A stretch of 64,000 nt of DNA from Sutcliffiella rhizosphaerae (GTDB taxonomy: Bacteria; Bacillota; Bacilli; Bacillales; Bacillaceae_I), in assembly GCF_917563925.1 (NCBI RefSeq), contig NZ_CAKJTJ010000012.1, positions 41,953-105,952 of the forward strand. The letters are read 5' to 3'. Made by a program: the position numbers and the translations under genes. Of this stretch, positions 63,289 through 64,000 are shown one piece after another. Position 1 is the stretch's first letter. Every line of letters starts with the position of its first letter. The notes below the pieces were generated by a model, which saw only the letters and a program-made list of their open reading frames with translations, ran no database searches and was not told the origin of the DNA.

Positions 63289-63687
63289 TTATCTATTATT
63301 CTTATTAGCTATCAATGAATTTATTTTACTTTTTGGTAATACAATCTGAACGACTTCCCCTTTACCAATCAGGGAATCATTTACCAACGCATCTACATTT
63401 GTAATGAGATAATTATTCTTTTCATAAATAACCTCTGCATCAAACCTGATTACATTTCCTTCTGTCACTGGAGCAAGATGTTTCACTGATACTTCGGCTC
63501 CCATTCCTTCTTCATACTGTTCTAGATAAGGCAATAATATTTGTCTTGAAACCCATTCCATGTGATATACCATTGAAACAGTTGAATAGACAGGATGTAC
63601 AACTTCACCTTCAAATTGGGCAAACATTTCTTCGGTAACAGTTATTTGAATGGAATGCTTTAAACCTACTCTCATACCAGTCTTCAT
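63289..63687 (-). CDS. Hotdog-fold acyl-CoA thioesterase, FlK-like
   Basis: A 132-residue hotdog protein. T36, E44 and H70 (in [17 protein letters not shown] and VKHLAPV) are spaced T-x7-E-x25-H, exactly the spacing of the catalytic Thr42-Glu50-His76 of fluoroacetyl-CoA thioesterase FlK as I recall it. FVHP-type VVHPVYST and [10 protein letters not shown] are further family features. It is the first gene of the 11-gene array, directly before phenylalanine dehydrogenase. Cleavage of phenylacetyl-CoA, a product of the neighbouring complex if phenylpyruvate is its substrate, is my inference. Confidence 0.82.
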   Translation of the reverse strand: MKTGMRVGLKHSIQITVTEEMFAQFEGEVVHPVYSTVSMVYHMEWVSRQILLPYLEQYEEGMGAEVSVKHLAPVTEGNVIRFDAEVIYEKNNYLITNVDALVNDSLIGKGEVVQIVLPKSKINSLIANKNNR

Positions 63688-63698
63688 TTTCTCACCCC

Positions 63699-63739
63699 AA
63701 ACGTATAACGTTTATTCAACGATATCATAACATTTCGTT
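63699..63739 (-). promoter_or_regulatory. Two candidate operators at the catabolic operon promoter
   Basis: AAACGT-ATA-ACGTTT (63699-63713) is a perfect inverted repeat with 6-bp arms between the predicted transcription start and the ATG. AACGA (63718-63722) and TCGTT (63735-63739) form a second dyad with 12 bases between, overlapping the -10. Either is a good repressor site. I cannot assign a regulator; no regulator gene is in the window near here. Confidence 0.55.
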
Positions 63740-63753
63740 AAATAAAGCGTCAA
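63724..63753 (-). promoter_or_regulatory. Sigma-A promoter of the aromatic catabolic operon
   Basis: On the minus strand TTGACG (63753-63748) and TATGAT (63729-63724), preceded by TGT as an extended -10, are 18 bases apart. The start codon of the first gene lies 37 bases downstream of the -10. Confidence 0.8.
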
Positions 63754-63881
63754 CAAATTGTGGAAATTTTATAAATTATCATAAAAGTAAGAAAAGCACA
63801 TTCGTCTTGATTAGCTACAACAGGAATATAATGATGTTCCAATCTGTAATATTATTTTCTTATTGGCTCTAGCTAATAAAA

Positions 63882-64000
63882 AAGAGGCTGGGACAAAACT
63901 AAAGAACACAAACAAAAAGACGAACAATATAATGGCCGACAATAAATACCGCTATTGATTTCCGTGCAAGACTTCGCTTTCCGCGGGTGACCCGCGAGCC
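63882..64000. repeat. GC-rich intergenic repeat running off the window
   Basis: From the AAAAAAGAGGCTGGGACAAA segment the sequence becomes repeat-like and ends in a GC-rich part with CGCTTTCCGCGGG, the core shared with the complement of the element at 11984-12170. The 190 bases between it and the promoter at 63.75 kb contain nothing else I can name. Only the left part is visible. Confidence 0.6.

Noticed and set aside
1..64000. CRISPR array, tRNA or rRNA genes, phage or transposase genes
   Set aside because: No regularly spaced repeats, no tRNA-like cloverleaf near the gene ends I inspected, and no integrase, transposase or phage structural protein among the frames. The only mobile-like sequences are non-coding palindromic elements.

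Overview
This window looks like chromosomal DNA of a spore-forming member of the Bacillaceae (Bacillus in the broad sense). The DNA is AT-rich, ribosome binding sites are strong (GGAGG or GAGGTGA), and TTG and GTG starts are common. The gene content fits: a B. subtilis-like argCJBD-carAB-argF operon, spore coat genes (cotW/cotX type), a YhcN/YlaJ sporulation lipoprotein, SleB-type hydrolase ykvT beside ykvS, yojN-yojO, xpaC-yaaN, and a manganese riboswitch before a TerC exporter. I see no phage, plasmid, transposase, CRISPR, rRNA or tRNA gene.

Layout. 1-9.6 kb (minus strand): arginine biosynthesis from N-acetylglutamate to citrulline, with an ARG-box-like site over the argC promoter and argF running off the left edge. 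9.6-9.9 kb (plus strand): a likely small RNA or attenuated leader. 9.9-19 kb: an oxidoreductase, coat genes, a GC-rich palindromic element framed by two identical hairpins, a coiled-coil protein, a fatty acyl-CoA synthetase, threonine aldolase, an Fsr-type efflux pump, and a 41-residue membrane peptide missed by length cut-offs. 19-24 kb (minus): msrA, nrnB, a VOC protein and recQ. 24-30.6 kb (plus): aldehyde dehydrogenase with its DUF779 partner, a cupredoxin, ABC-F protein YkpA, an AI-2E permease and a hemolysin III protein. 30.7-47.8 kb: mixed housekeeping, envelope and sporulation genes in short, terminator-bounded units. 47.9-48.9 kb: Mn2+ riboswitch, tandem terminators and ykoY. 49-51.7 kb: a MATE pump, an unknown protein and a CAP-domain protein.

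52.1-63.7 kb (minus) is the most interesting part: eleven co-directional genes, thioesterase - phenylalanine dehydrogenase - E1alpha - E1beta - E2 - E3 - hppD - aromatic aminotransferase - flavin reductase - fumarylacetoacetase - homogentisate dioxygenase. They read as an aromatic amino acid catabolon with two arms. Phe would be deaminated to phenylpyruvate and oxidised by a dedicated 2-oxo acid dehydrogenase to an acyl-CoA, probably phenylacetyl-CoA, with an FlK-like thioesterase to recycle CoA. Tyr would go through hydroxyphenylpyruvate and homogentisate to fumarate and acetoacetate. The enzyme families are seen directly; the phenylpyruvate-dehydrogenase assignment and the link between the arms are inference. 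A palindromic intergenic element occurs twice in tandem inside this cluster and once more near 28.5 kb; the right edge of the window enters another GC-rich repeat.
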